Source: an uncultured Pelagibacteraceae bacterium
GTDB lineage: Bacteria; Pseudomonadota; Alphaproteobacteria; Pelagibacterales; Pelagibacteraceae
Assembly (NCBI GenBank): GCA_902543575.1
Contig: CACBYV010000005.1
Location: forward strand, 29,013-93,012
Length of the DNA stretch: 64,000 nucleotides
Direction of reading: 5' to 3'
Shown: positions 1 through 8,763 of the stretch, one piece after another
How positions within the stretch are numbered: the first letter of the stretch is position 1
How the letters are laid out: each line of letters begins with the position of its first letter
The notes under the pieces: model-generated
What the model was told of the DNA's origin: nothing
Databases searched by the model: none
What the model saw: only the letters and a program-made list of their open reading frames with translations
Made by a program: the position numbers and the translations under genes

Positions 1-412
1 AAAGATGATTCATTTAGGAAAAAATACAAAAAGTAAAATTATTTCAAAAGGAATTAGTGCAGGTAAATCAGATATGACTTACAGAGGTTTGGTAGATATT
101 TCAAAAAATGCATCCAATTCTACAAATTATACTCAATGTGATTCATTATTAATGGGTAATAAATGTGGAGCGCACACAGTACCTTACATTAAGAATAAAA
201 ATTCAAATTCTAATATTGCTCATGAAGCAACCACATCAAAAATTAGTGAAGATCAATTACATTATTGTCAGCAAAGGGGACTAAATCAAGAAGAAGCCGT
301 AGGACTTATTGTTAATGGTTTTTGTAAAGAGGTATTGCAACAATTGCCAATGGAATTTGCTGTGGAAGCTCAAAAATTAGTTGGAATAAGTTTAGAAGGA
401 AGTGTTGGTTAA
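1..412 (+). CDS. sufB: SufB, Fe-S cluster assembly scaffold (C-terminal part)
   Basis: This is the last ~136 codons of SufB, the scaffold subunit of the SufBCD complex that builds Fe-S clusters in the cytoplasm. The frame is open to the left window edge (codon AAG before the ATG at 5), so the ATG is internal and the gene is truncated by the window. The core-domain motif 'SKGISAG', the 'YRGLV' segment, a 'CDSLLMG' stretch and the C-terminal 'RGLNQEEAVGLIVNGF' match SufB. Its stop (410-412) abuts the sufC ATG at 413, so the two are likely translationally coupled. Family assignment is firm. Confidence 0.95.
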   Translation, partial: KMIHLGKNTKSKIISKGISAGKSDMTYRGLVDISKNASNSTNYTQCDSLLMGNKCGAHTVPYIKNKNSNSNIAHEATTSKISEDQLHYCQQRGLNQEEAVGLIVNGFCKEVLQQLPMEFAVEAQKLVGISLEGSVG

Positions 413-1147
413 ATGTTAAAAATTAACAATTTAAACGCAAAAATTCAGGAAAAATCTATATTAAGTGGTTTTAATTTAGAAATAAAGCCTGGTGAAGTTC
501 ATGCAATAATGGGACCTAATGGATCGGGAAAGAGTACTTTGTCGAATATTCTATCAGGTAAAAAGGGATACGAAGTATCAGGGGAAATATTATATGACAA
601 TAAAAATTTGTTTGATCTTGAAACTGAAGAAAGAGCTCATGAAGGTATTTTTTTGGCATTCCAGTATCCTTTAGAAATACCTGGGGTGAATACAAATATT
701 TTTTTAAAAACATCCTTAAATTCAATTAGAAAAGCTAGAGGTGAAAAAGAATTAGATGCTTTAGAGTTTTTAAAATTAGTCAAAGAAAAAGCAAAAGAAC
801 TTAAATTTGATGAAGAAAAATTAAATAGACAATTAAATGTAGGTTTCTCTGGCGGTGAAAAAAAGAAAAACGAAATTTTACAAATGTCAATTTTAGATCC
901 GAAATTATCTATACTAGATGAAACAGACTCTGGATTAGATATTGATGCTCTTAAAATAGTTGCAGATGGAGTTAATGCATTAAGAAAAAAAAATAATTCA
1001 TTTTTAATAATTACTCACTATCAAAGACTACTTGATTATATAAAACCTGACTTTGTGCATGTTCTTATGGGTGGAAAAATTATTAAATCAGGTGGTGCAG
1101 AATTAGCTTTAGAGTTAGAAAAAAAAGGATATGAAAATTTCAATTAA
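413..1147 (+). CDS. sufC: SufC, ATPase of the SufBCD complex
   Basis: SufC is the soluble ABC-type ATPase that drives conformational change in SufBCD during Fe-S cluster assembly; it is not a transporter. Visible motifs: Walker A 'GPNGSGKST' (residues 34-42), ABC signature 'GFSGGE' near residue 144 and Walker B followed by 'DETDSGLD' near residue 169. The 244-aa length is usual. The ATG follows the sufB stop directly, and the stop abuts the sufD ATG at 1148. It lies in the second position of a seven-gene SUF operon. Confidence 0.96.
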   Translation: MLKINNLNAKIQEKSILSGFNLEIKPGEVHAIMGPNGSGKSTLSNILSGKKGYEVSGEILYDNKNLFDLETEERAHEGIFLAFQYPLEIPGVNTNIFLKTSLNSIRKARGEKELDALEFLKLVKEKAKELKFDEEKLNRQLNVGFSGGEKKKNEILQMSILDPKLSILDETDSGLDIDALKIVADGVNALRKKNNSFLIITHYQRLLDYIKPDFVHVLMGGKIIKSGGAELALELEKKGYENFN

Positions 1148-2392
1148 ATGGAACAAAAATTAAAAACAGATTTTGATAAATTTATAAGTATGTCTAATTT
1201 CTCAAACCAAGAGATTAAATTAAAAAAAGAAGCTCTAGATAATTTTTTGAAAAATGGATTTCCTAGCAGAAAATTAGAAAACTGGAAATTTTCAGATATA
1301 AAACAGATAATAAAAAAAAATATTGGTGAACTAAAATTTTATAATGATTACAACATTAAATATGAAATTAACGACGAAATTTTTATAAAGGAAATTGAAC
1401 ATAATAAAATTGTTATTATTAACGGTAAAGTTGAGCGATTGAGTTTCGAATATGAAGAAAGCGATAAAATTAATTTAACGACTTTAGAAAATTTTAACCA
1501 AAACCCAAATGATGATAATTCTCTTTTAAGTCTAAATAATTCTTTTTCTAATAAAATACATAATATTTTAGTTAAAAAAAATTATTCATTCAAAAAGCCT
1601 TTAATTATATATCAAATAACAAATGAGAAAGTGAGCAACACTAATATTAATTTTCAACTAAAGTTTGATTTAGAAGAAAACAGCTCAATAAAAATTATTA
1701 ATCTTTCTGACGATAATTCAGAAAAGAATTTCATTAACAATTTATTTAATTTTAATCTTGGTAAAAATGCAATTCTTAAGAATTATAAAATAGATAAAAA
1801 AAGTAATACAAATATTAAGTATGATTATTCTAGTATTACTCAAAAAGAAAATAGTATTTCTGAAACATTTATATTTTCATCTGGTTCAGATTATAAAAAA
1901 AATGAAGTCAGCTGTAATCTTGATGGTCAATATTCGTCGGCATTTATTAATGGAATACACTTATTGTCTAAAAATAAACACCACGAAATAAAAACTAATA
2001 CTAACCATTTGTATGAAAACACGAAAAGTTATCAGTTAATAAAAAGTGTAATTGATGACAGTTCAAAGTCTGTCTACCAAGGAAAAATATATGTGGATTC
2101 TAAAGCTCAAAAAACTGATGGTTATCAATTAAGCAAAGCGGTGCTTTTAAATGAACAAGCAGAATTTAATGCAAAGCCTGAACTAGAAATTTATGCTGAT
2201 GACGTTAAATGTTCACATGGTTCTGCATCAGGTAGTTTAGATGAAGATTCTATTTTTTATTTAATGTCTAGAGGATTAGACAAAAAAACTGCAAAAGAAT
2301 TATTAATTAACGGTTTTCTTTTAGATGTTGTTGAAAAAATTACAGATGAAGAAATTAAAAAATTATTAAAAAATATGATTGGATTAAATTAA
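1148..2392 (+). CDS. sufD: SufD, Fe-S cluster assembly protein
   Basis: SufD pairs with SufB in the SufBC2D scaffold. It is a paralogue of SufB and shares the C-terminal beta-helix core. The C-terminal third is recognisable ('GHxxxN' lost, but 'HGSASGSLDEDSIFYLMSRGL' region and 'ELLINGFL' match). The N-terminal half is very lysine- and asparagine-rich and diverged, as expected in an AT-rich genome. Length is 414 aa. The ATG abuts the sufC stop, and the stop overlaps the sufS ATG by one base (TAATG). Confidence 0.92.
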   Translation: MEQKLKTDFDKFISMSNFSNQEIKLKKEALDNFLKNGFPSRKLENWKFSDIKQIIKKNIGELKFYNDYNIKYEINDEIFIKEIEHNKIVIINGKVERLSFEYEESDKINLTTLENFNQNPNDDNSLLSLNNSFSNKIHNILVKKNYSFKKPLIIYQITNEKVSNTNINFQLKFDLEENSSIKIINLSDDNSEKNFINNLFNFNLGKNAILKNYKIDKKSNTNIKYDYSSITQKENSISETFIFSSGSDYKKNEVSCNLDGQYSSAFINGIHLLSKNKHHEIKTNTNHLYENTKSYQLIKSVIDDSSKSVYQGKIYVDSKAQKTDGYQLSKAVLLNEQAEFNAKPELEIYADDVKCSHGSASGSLDEDSIFYLMSRGLDKKTAKELLINGFLLDVVEKITDEEIKKLLKNMIGLN

Positions 2393-3609
2393 TGAATATA
2401 GATGATATAAAAAGAGAATTTCCAATTTTTGACGATAAAATTCAAAATAATGATTTAGTATATTTAGATAGTGCTAATTCATCTCAAAAACCAAGAGTTG
2501 TTGTAGATAGAATTTATGATTTTTATACAAAAGAGTTTTCTAATGTAGGTAGAAGTGTTCATTATTTGGCGGTTGCTGCTACCAATTTATATGAACAAAC
2601 AAGAGTATCAGTTCAAAAATATATTAATGCTAAAGATAAAGATGAAATCGTATTTACTAAAGGTGCTACAGAAGCAATTAATTTAGTCGCTAACACTTTT
2701 GGTCAAAAATATTTATCTGAAGGAGATGAAGTATTGTTGACTGAACTCGAGCATCATTCAAATTATGTTCCTTGGCATTTTCTTAGAAAAGCAAAAAATA
2801 TAAAAATAGAATTTGCTGAAATTAATGATAATGGCGAAGTAACATTAGAAGCTATAGAAAAAAAAATTACAAACAAAACAAAGATAATTAGTGTAAGTCA
2901 TTTATCGAATGTGACAGGCGCAATATTACCTATCAAAGAAATTGTACAATTGGCTCATTCGAAAAATATACCGGTTCTAATTGATGGTTGCCAAGGCGCG
3001 CCTCACTTAAAATTAGATATGCAGGATATTGATTGTGATTTTTATGCAATATCTGGACATAAAATGTACGGACCAACTGGAATAGGTATTCTATATGCTA
3101 AAAAAAAATGGCTTGAAGATTTGCCCCCATATCAAGGTGGAGGAGGAATGATAAATGAGGTTAAAAAAGAAGGTATTACTTATGGTGAATTACCTAATAA
3201 ATATGAGGCTGGAACAATGGCTACAGCTCAAGTTATAGCTTTTAATGAATCCATAAAATTTATGGAAAAAATTGGTATTCAAAATATCGAAAAACATGAA
3301 AAAGAATTATTAGACTACGGACTAGAAAAGTTAAGAAAAAATAATTCAGTTAATATTATAGGAAATCCAAAAGAAAAGGGTGGGGTTATATCATTTACTA
3401 TTGAAGGTATTCATCCACATGATATTGCAACAATTCTTGATGAAGATGGAGTAGCTATTAGAGCAGGGCATCACTGCTGTCAAATATTACATGATAAATT
3501 AAATTTACCCGCAACTGCAAGAGCTTCATTTGGAATTTATAATACTAAAGATGATATTGATAAGCTTAATGAAGCAATAAATAAATGTAAAAAAATTTTT
3601 AACTTATAA
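2392..3609 (+). CDS. sufS: SufS, PLP-dependent cysteine desulfurase
   Basis: SufS takes sulfur from L-cysteine as a protein persulfide and hands it to the SUF scaffold, releasing alanine. The PLP lysine lies in 'SGHKMYGPTG' (about residue 224), and the catalytic cysteine lies in the C-terminal 'RAGHHCCQ' loop near residue 362. 'HHSNYVPW' and 'VDGCQGAPH' are also group II desulfurase hallmarks (usually D-A-Q-A, here D-G-C-Q). At 405 aa it is full length. It overlaps sufD by one base and sufU by one base (TAATG), so the operon is tightly coupled. Confidence 0.96.
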   Translation: MNIDDIKREFPIFDDKIQNNDLVYLDSANSSQKPRVVVDRIYDFYTKEFSNVGRSVHYLAVAATNLYEQTRVSVQKYINAKDKDEIVFTKGATEAINLVANTFGQKYLSEGDEVLLTELEHHSNYVPWHFLRKAKNIKIEFAEINDNGEVTLEAIEKKITNKTKIISVSHLSNVTGAILPIKEIVQLAHSKNIPVLIDGCQGAPHLKLDMQDIDCDFYAISGHKMYGPTGIGILYAKKKWLEDLPPYQGGGGMINEVKKEGITYGELPNKYEAGTMATAQVIAFNESIKFMEKIGIQNIEKHEKELLDYGLEKLRKNNSVNIIGNPKEKGGVISFTIEGIHPHDIATILDEDGVAIRAGHHCCQILHDKLNLPATARASFGIYNTKDDIDKLNEAINKCKKIFNL

Positions 3610-4073
3610 TGGACTTAAAAGATTTATATCAAGAAATAATATTAGACCATGGAAAAAACCCAAGGAATTTAGGAAAGTTTGATAATTATAATAAAGATGC
3701 AAAGGGAAATAATCCTTTATGTGGTGATAATGTTCATGTCTATCTCAGATTAAATGAAAATAAAAAAGTTGAAGATATTGCATTTGAAGGTCATGGCTGC
3801 GCTATTTCAATGGCATCGGCATCAATTATGACTGATATGGTTAGAGGCAAAGAGGAGAAAGAGGTAAAAGAAATTGTAACTGATTTTTTAGGAATGATAA
3901 AAGAAAAAGATTCTTTAGAAACTAATATTTTAAAAGATGATGAAAAAACTAAATTAATGAGTTTATCTGGTGTTAAGCAATACCCTATGAGAGTAAAGTG
4001 TGCAACTTTATCTTGGCATACTCTCACATCAGCATTAGATAATTCAGATCAAATTGTAAAAACAGAAGAATGA
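3609..4073 (+). CDS. sufU: SufU-type sulfur acceptor / scaffold protein
   Basis: A 154-aa NifU/IscU-fold protein. Cysteines sit in 'NPLCGDN', 'GHGCAIS' and 'VKCATLSWHTL'. The long segment between the second and third cysteine, and the 'KCATLSWHT' ending, are features of SufU rather than IscU. In SUF systems of this kind SufU accepts sulfur from SufS in a Zn-dependent way. It directly follows sufS (one-base overlap) and overlaps sufT through ATGA, which supports the partnership. Confidence 0.93.
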   Translation: MDLKDLYQEIILDHGKNPRNLGKFDNYNKDAKGNNPLCGDNVHVYLRLNENKKVEDIAFEGHGCAISMASASIMTDMVRGKEEKEVKEIVTDFLGMIKEKDSLETNILKDDEKTKLMSLSGVKQYPMRVKCATLSWHTLTSALDNSDQIVKTEE

Positions 4074-4372
4074 AAATAGATCTTAAAGAAAAAGTAATTG
4101 CTGAAATAAAAAAAATTTATGATCCTGAAATACCTGTTAATATATACGAATTAGGATTGATATACGATATTATCGTTAATAATTCAGAAGTTAAGGTTAA
4201 AATGACTTTAACCACACCAAATTGTCCAGTAGCTGAAAGTTTGCCTAAAGAAGTTAAAGACAGTATATTAGAAATTAAAGAAGTTTCAAAAGTAGATCTT
4301 GATTTAGTCTGGGAACCACCATGGGACAAATCAATGATGTCAGAAGCTGCAAAACTTGAATTAAATTTATGA
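4070..4372 (+). CDS. sufT: SufT-like DUF59/MIP18 Fe-S maturation protein
   Basis: A 100-aa single-domain MIP18 (DUF59) protein. Characteristic parts are 'YDPEIPVNIYELGLIYDI' near the N-terminus, 'TTPNCPVAE' with the conserved cysteine, and the ending 'VWEPPWDKSMMSEAAK'. Family members assist Fe-S protein maturation, and SufT commonly sits inside suf operons, as here. It overlaps sufU and sufA through ATGA at both ends. The exact biochemical step is not established from sequence. Confidence 0.92.
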   Translation: MKIDLKEKVIAEIKKIYDPEIPVNIYELGLIYDIIVNNSEVKVKMTLTTPNCPVAESLPKEVKDSILEIKEVSKVDLDLVWEPPWDKSMMSEAAKLELNL

Positions 4373-4704
4373 CAAAACAAATTATAACACTAAGCGATAA
4401 CGCAGCTCAAAGGATAAAAGAAATTATGTCTAATGCTGAAAAAGATTCTTTAGGAGTTAGAGTTGGTGTTAAGTCAGGTGGGTGTGCAGGGATGTCTTAT
4501 GTTATGGAGTATACAAAAGAAGCAAACCCAAATGACGAAGTAATAGAAGATAAGGGTGTAAAAGTGTTTATAGATTCTGCAGCAGTCATGTATTTACTTG
4601 GAACAGAAATGGATTTTAAAAAAGAAAAATTTTCCTCACAATTTGTATTTAATAACCCGAATGAAACTGAGAGATGTGGATGCGGGGAGTCCTTTAAAAT
4701 ATAG
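4369..4704 (+). CDS. sufA: SufA/IscA A-type Fe-S carrier
   Basis: A 111-aa A-type carrier that moves assembled clusters to client proteins. The three cluster-ligand cysteines are visible in 'GGCAGMSY' and the C-terminal 'RCGCGESF'. It is the last gene of the suf operon and overlaps sufT by ATGA. SufA, IscA and ErpA cannot be separated with certainty by sequence alone; operon position favours the SufA name. Confidence 0.92.
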   Translation: MTKQIITLSDNAAQRIKEIMSNAEKDSLGVRVGVKSGGCAGMSYVMEYTKEANPNDEVIEDKGVKVFIDSAAVMYLLGTEMDFKKEKFSSQFVFNNPNETERCGCGESFKI

Positions 4705-4763
4705 TATTTAATATACGCATATCAGCATTGCGTTTATTGCATATCTATGATAGAATCATTGAT

Positions 4764-4928
4764 ATGAACACTTTTGAGCATAAAAACCTCATTAACTCTG
4801 AAGTTAAAACACAAAAAAGAAAATCTTTATTCAGAAGTTTAATTAAACCAGTAGAAGCGGGCGCACATGGCACCCTCAACTACGTGGTTAAAAAAGGTTT
4901 AGGAAAAAATAAAATAGCTAAAAAATAA
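4764..4928 (+). CDS. Small basic protein of unknown function
   Basis: The ORF track begins at a TTG (4728), but the ATG at 4764 gives a more natural start for a 54-aa, strongly basic protein (about a third Lys/Arg/Asn) with no signal peptide or membrane segment. The segment 'PVEAGAHGTLNYVVKKGLGKN' is the least repetitive part. I do not recognise a family. It sits 9 bases from the convergent glnA stop. A -10-like TATGAT at 4746-4751 precedes it. It could be a real small gene or chance; the clean ATG and position between two operons give moderate support. Confidence 0.5.
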   Translation: MNTFEHKNLINSEVKTQKRKSLFRSLIKPVEAGAHGTLNYVVKKGLGKNKIAKK

Positions 4929-4937
4929 AAAAGCTAT

Positions 4938-6344
4938 TTAACAACTATAGTACATATCAAACTCAATAGGATGAGGTGTATGTTCAAAGTTGTGTATTTC
5001 CTCAAATTTAAGAGCAATATAAGCGTCAATTTGATCGTCAGTAAATACTCCACCTTGAGTTAAAAACTTTCTATCTTTATCTAAACTTTCCATTGCTTCT
5101 CTTAATGATCCGCAAACAGTTGGAACTTTTTTAACTTCCTTCTCTGATAAAGCGTAAAGATCTTTATCAAAGGATTTACCTGGATCAATTTTATTTTTGA
5201 TACCGTCAATTCCTGCCATTAACATCGATGCAAATGTTAAATATGGATTACCAGATGCATCTGGGAATCTAATTTCACATCTTGCTCCTTTTTTGCTTAG
5301 AGTTATCGGAATCCTACAAGAAGCTGATCTGTTTCTAGCAGAATAAGCAAGTAATACCGGAGCTTCAAAACCTGGAATTAATCTTTTGTAACTATTTGTT
5401 GTAGCATTTGAAAATGCATTAATCGCCTTAGCATGTTTAAGTATTCCACCAATATAATAAAGCGCAGTTTGTGACAAACCTGAATATTTATTTCCAGAAA
5501 AAACTGGAGTTTTTCCTTTCCAAACTGATTGGTGAACGTGCATTCCTGATCCATTATCACCTTTTACAGGTTTAGGCATAAACGTAGCAGTTTTACCAAA
5601 TGAATGTGAAACCATTTGAACTACATATTTATATAATTGAACATTATCTGCTTGATCAACTAATGTACCAAAAAGCATTCCAAGTTCGTGCTGACTTGGA
5701 GCAACTTCATGGTGATGTTTTTCAACTGTAATACCTACGTCTCTTAAACCTTTTAGGTATTCACCTCTTATATCCTGAGCACTATCTACTGGAGGGACTG
5801 GAAAATATCCACCTTTAACTCCAGGTCTATGACCCATATTTCCGTTTTCATAATTTTTTCCTGAATTATATGGACCTTCAGTACTATCTATGGAAAAACT
5901 TGTTTCGTTCATATCGTTTTTAATTTTAACATCATCAAAAACAAAAAATTCTGGTTCAGGACCAAAGTAAGCTTTATCACCTATTCCAGTCTTCTTTAAA
6001 TAAGCTTCAGCTTTCTTCGCTATTCCTCTTGGATCTCTTTCATAAGGATTTCTTTTAATTGCATCTAAAATATCGCAAAATAAAACAAGAGTATTATGAG
6101 ATGTAAATGGATCAACTATCTGTCTGTTTAAATCTGGTTTTAATATCATGTCAGACTCATTTATTGCCTTCCATCCAGCAATAGACGATCCATCAAAAAA
6201 TACACCATCTGTTAACATGTCCCCGTCAACTACCGATGCATCCATAGTTAAGTGCTGTAATTTACCTCTTGGGTCTGTAAATCTTAAATCGACAAACTCA
6301 ATTTGCTTGTCTTTCATCATTTTTAGAACTTTGCTTGCGCTCAT
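4938..6344 (-). CDS. glnA: Type I glutamine synthetase
   Basis: Makes glutamine from glutamate, ammonium and ATP; the central ammonium-assimilation enzyme. At 468 aa it is a bacterial GSI. Visible parts are 'GWKAINESDM', the metal-site region 'FGPEPEFFVFD', the ATP-site 'NGSGMHVHQS', and 'NRSASCRIP'. The adenylylation loop is present as 'DKDLYAL', so the Tyr used for covalent control in GSI-beta is retained. A good Shine-Dalgarno (AGGAG) lies 7 nt before the ATG at 6344. No sigma-54 element was seen in the short upstream gap. Confidence 0.97.
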   Translation of the reverse strand: MSASKVLKMMKDKQIEFVDLRFTDPRGKLQHLTMDASVVDGDMLTDGVFFDGSSIAGWKAINESDMILKPDLNRQIVDPFTSHNTLVLFCDILDAIKRNPYERDPRGIAKKAEAYLKKTGIGDKAYFGPEPEFFVFDDVKIKNDMNETSFSIDSTEGPYNSGKNYENGNMGHRPGVKGGYFPVPPVDSAQDIRGEYLKGLRDVGITVEKHHHEVAPSQHELGMLFGTLVDQADNVQLYKYVVQMVSHSFGKTATFMPKPVKGDNGSGMHVHQSVWKGKTPVFSGNKYSGLSQTALYYIGGILKHAKAINAFSNATTNSYKRLIPGFEAPVLLAYSARNRSASCRIPITLSKKGARCEIRFPDASGNPYLTFASMLMAGIDGIKNKIDPGKSFDKDLYALSEKEVKKVPTVCGSLREAMESLDKDRKFLTQGGVFTDDQIDAYIALKFEEIHNFEHTPHPIEFDMYYSC

Positions 6345-6425
6345 ATTATCTCCTGTAGAATTAAATATCTGGGTTAATTACCAATATTGTTATAATAAAG
6401 AATACATATAATGAGGATATCACCT

Positions 6426-6482
6426 ATGCAATTTAAACATATAATTTTGCTAATAATTTCAGTGCTTTTTAATCAATCATGA
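6426..6482 (+). CDS. Possible 18-codon membrane/leader peptide
   Basis: An ORF too short for the track: ATG at 6426, TGA at 6480-6482. It encodes a hydrophobic peptide that looks like a bare signal sequence ('HIILLIISVLF'). A GAGG stretch lies about 9 nt upstream. It ends 7 bases before the ATG chosen for the next gene. It could be a leader peptide, a small membrane protein, the remnant of a lost exported protein, or chance. Confidence 0.2.
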   Translation: MQFKHIILLIISVLFNQS

Positions 6483-6489
6483 GTTGAAT

Positions 6490-6969
6490 ATGACTTTATT
6501 AAATAAAGAACCAGTTAAAAGAGCTGAGAAGTGTCTTAAAGAGTTTGACGAAAATCTATCAGTTGTTGAATTACAAAACTCAGCAAAAACAGCATTGGAT
6601 GCAGCAAATTCATTAAATTGTGAAGTAGGAGCAATTGTTAAAAGTCTGCTTATTAAGATAGAAAATGATTTTTTACTTTGTTTAGTTTCTGGTGACAAAA
6701 GATGTTCGTTAAATAAATTAAAAAAAATTTCTGAAAAAAAAAATGTAAGAATGGCTTCTGCTGACGAGGTTAAATCTCAAACAGGATATACAATTGGAGG
6801 TGTATCTCCCGTAGGTCATATAAATAAAATTCAAATATTTATAGATAATTCTCTAAGTAGGTTTACAGATATTTTTGCTGCAGCTGGTCATCCTAATGCG
6901 ATTTTTAAGATCAATTATGAAAAATTAATTCAAATTACAAAAGGTGATGTGAAAGATATTACAGAATGA
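6490..6969 (+). CDS. YbaK/EbsC-family aminoacyl-tRNA deacylase
   Basis: A 159-aa protein of the YbaK/ProX editing family, which hydrolyses mischarged aminoacyl-tRNAs (for example Cys-tRNA-Pro) in trans. Seen: 'GAIVKSLLIK' with the conserved lysine, 'LVSGDKRC', 'TGYTIGGVSPVGH' and the C-terminal 'AAAGHPNAIFKI'. The track start is a TTG at 6484; the ATG at 6490, two codons in, is preferred. The stop overlaps the next ATG (ATGA). The amino-acid specificity is not readable from sequence. Confidence 0.88.
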   Translation: MTLLNKEPVKRAEKCLKEFDENLSVVELQNSAKTALDAANSLNCEVGAIVKSLLIKIENDFLLCLVSGDKRCSLNKLKKISEKKNVRMASADEVKSQTGYTIGGVSPVGHINKIQIFIDNSLSRFTDIFAAAGHPNAIFKINYEKLIQITKGDVKDITE

Positions 6970-7853
6970 AGCAAGCTAATTTAACAGATTATATTTTATT
7001 AACATTATTATCAATAATTTGGGCATCTGCTTTTTTTAATATTAAAATTGCAACAGAATCTTTCGGTCCAATGACAATTGCTTTTTTGAGAGTATTTTTT
7101 GGATCTATACCTGTATTAATTTTATGTTTTTATAAAAAAATAGTAATTGAAGCATTTTCAAAAGATTGGCATTGGTTCATGTTAATAGGACTAATCAATT
7201 TAGTTATACCATTCTTTTTAATTGCTTATGGAGTAAAATCTGTGCAAAGTAATTTGGCTGCAATTTTGATGTCCACTACTCCTTTGAGTTCTACCATATT
7301 AGGTCACTTTTATACAAAAAATGAAAAATTTAATTTTGCAAAAACTGTTGGAATACTAATTGGATTTGCAGGAATTGTTTATTTGTTTTCTGATAATATT
7401 TTAATTGATGAAAATAATTTTCTTTCAGCAATATTAATTTTAGTAGGATCAACATGTTATGTAATAGGTGGAGTTTTAACACTTAAAATTAGTAAGAAAA
7501 AAAATGAAAACGTTACTGGATCAATATTAATTTGGGCAACTCTGATTTTATTTCCTTTGATGTGTTTATTAGAAACACCTTGGGAAAATACTCCATCAAT
7601 AAATTCAACCATGTCAGTAATTTATCTTGGTATAGTACCAACAGGAGTTGCGTGGCTTTTAAGGTTTAAAATTTTGAAAAAGAATGGTTTAATTTTTCAA
7701 TCTCAAGTCTCATACTTAATTCCAATCTTTGGAATTATTTTAGGCTATATATTTTTAAGTGAATTAATAACTTACAAGGTATTAATATCTTTATTGGCTG
7801 TCGTTGTGGGAATTTATTTTGTTAGAAAAGCAGATACAAAAATTATTATTTAA
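6966..7853 (+). CDS. EamA/DMT-family transporter
   Basis: A 295-aa inner-membrane protein with about ten hydrophobic segments in two EamA repeats. Typical marks are 'IIWASAFFNIKIA' at the N-terminus and 'VPTGVAWLLRFKILKK' followed by 'YLIPIFGIILGYIFLSE' in the second half. Members usually export amino acids or other small metabolites. It overlaps the YbaK gene by ATGA, so the two are probably co-transcribed. The 3' end overlaps the convergent methyltransferase gene by 8 bases. Substrate unknown. Confidence 0.88.
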   Translation: MKQANLTDYILLTLLSIIWASAFFNIKIATESFGPMTIAFLRVFFGSIPVLILCFYKKIVIEAFSKDWHWFMLIGLINLVIPFFLIAYGVKSVQSNLAAILMSTTPLSSTILGHFYTKNEKFNFAKTVGILIGFAGIVYLFSDNILIDENNFLSAILILVGSTCYVIGGVLTLKISKKKNENVTGSILIWATLILFPLMCLLETPWENTPSINSTMSVIYLGIVPTGVAWLLRFKILKKNGLIFQSQVSYLIPIFGIILGYIFLSELITYKVLISLLAVVVGIYFVRKADTKIII

Positions 7854-8763
7854 ATGAAGATATAGAGCTAATATGCTCTGGTTTTGTCTCACAACATCCA
7901 CCTAAAATTGTTGCCCCACCTTCTATAAATTTTTTTGATAGATTATAAAATTCATTTGCATCAAAATTATCTCTTTTTCCTAAAGATTGATTAGGATTTA
8001 CTCCAATTTCATGAGGTTTTGCTGTATTAAATGTCTGTATTGGGCCCGGTTCATCAACTCCCCACAAATTTATTTTAAATCCAAATGGTACTTCACAATT
8101 TAAAAATTTATCTAATACTGATAGAGATATTTCTGGAGAAATACATGCACAGACTATACCAAGTGTATTTTCATCTTGAATAATTTCAAGTAATTGCTCA
8201 ATTTTTTCTTCTGAGGGTAGGTCACCATTTTTTTTTAAATGTATTCCAATTAAAACTTTTTTGTTTAATTTTTTAGATATATTAAGAGCGGCTTTAACTT
8301 CATTAGTGCTGCTAATAACATCTAAGTATAAAAAATCAGTAAATTCACTTAAAATATCAGCTTGTTCAAACATATCTTCCTCTATTAATTTGATATCGCG
8401 ATCATCAGTTATATAAGTGTTTCTTTGGCTTGGAATTGATCCAGCTACTAATATATTTTTCTTTGATAAATCTTTAGCTTTGATTGCAAGTTTACATGCA
8501 ATTTCGTTTAATTTTTTGAATTTATCACCAACTTTATTTTCTATTAATCTAAATTTTCTACAACTAAAGGTGTTAGTAACAATAACATCTGAGCCTGCGT
8601 TGATATATGATAGATGAGTATCAACTAACATTTGATGATATTTTTCATCCAATAAAGCGCTAGCAGACCATAAAGTCCCCATAGATACCATTCCTTTTTC
8701 AAGTAATAATTGACCCATACCACCATCTAAAATTCTTATTTTTTTAAAAAAATTGTTATCCAT
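7846..8763 (-). CDS. Homocysteine S-methyltransferase-family protein
   Basis: A 305-aa single-domain Zn-dependent methyltransferase of the homocysteine S-methyltransferase (MmuM/BhmT) family, which transfers a methyl group to a thiol such as homocysteine. Seen: 'ILDGGMGQLLLEKG' at the N-terminus, 'GSDVIVTNTF' and the paired Zn cysteines 'GGCCET' near the C-terminus. The first Zn cysteine region reads 'GIVCACISPE' instead of the usual G-x-N-C. The start overlaps the end of the upstream EamA gene by 8 nt, implying one transcript. The methyl donor cannot be deduced. Confidence 0.82.
   Translation of the reverse strand: MDNNFFKKIRILDGGMGQLLLEKGMVSMGTLWSASALLDEKYHQMLVDTHLSYINAGSDVIVTNTFSCRKFRLIENKVGDKFKKLNEIACKLAIKAKDLSKKNILVAGSIPSQRNTYITDDRDIKLIEEDMFEQADILSEFTDFLYLDVISSTNEVKAALNISKKLNKKVLIGIHLKKNGDLPSEEKIEQLLEIIQDENTLGIVCACISPEISLSVLDKFLNCEVPFGFKINLWGVDEPGPIQTFNTAKPHEIGVNPNQSLGKRDNFDANEFYNLSKKFIEGGATILGGCCETKPEHISSISSFK

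Noticed and set aside
516-725. Minus-strand ORF within sufC
   Set aside because: Shadow of sufC in another frame; no family resemblance. The same applies to most minus/plus shadow ORFs in the track (for example 3791-4027, 9084-9320, 20319-20501, 32268-32546, 47418-47726, 59292-59654).
4912-4939. Stem AAATAGCT / AGCTATTT between the small ORF and glnA
   Set aside because: Only 8 bp, AT-rich and with a 12-nt loop; too weak to call a bidirectional terminator.
6345-6425. Possible riboswitch or sigma-54 promoter upstream of glnA
   Set aside because: No conserved riboswitch core and no GG-N10-GC element found in the short gap.
8756-8763. SAM-responsive riboswitch before the homocysteine methyltransferase-like gene
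   Set aside because: The start lies inside the upstream EamA gene, leaving no leader for a riboswitch.
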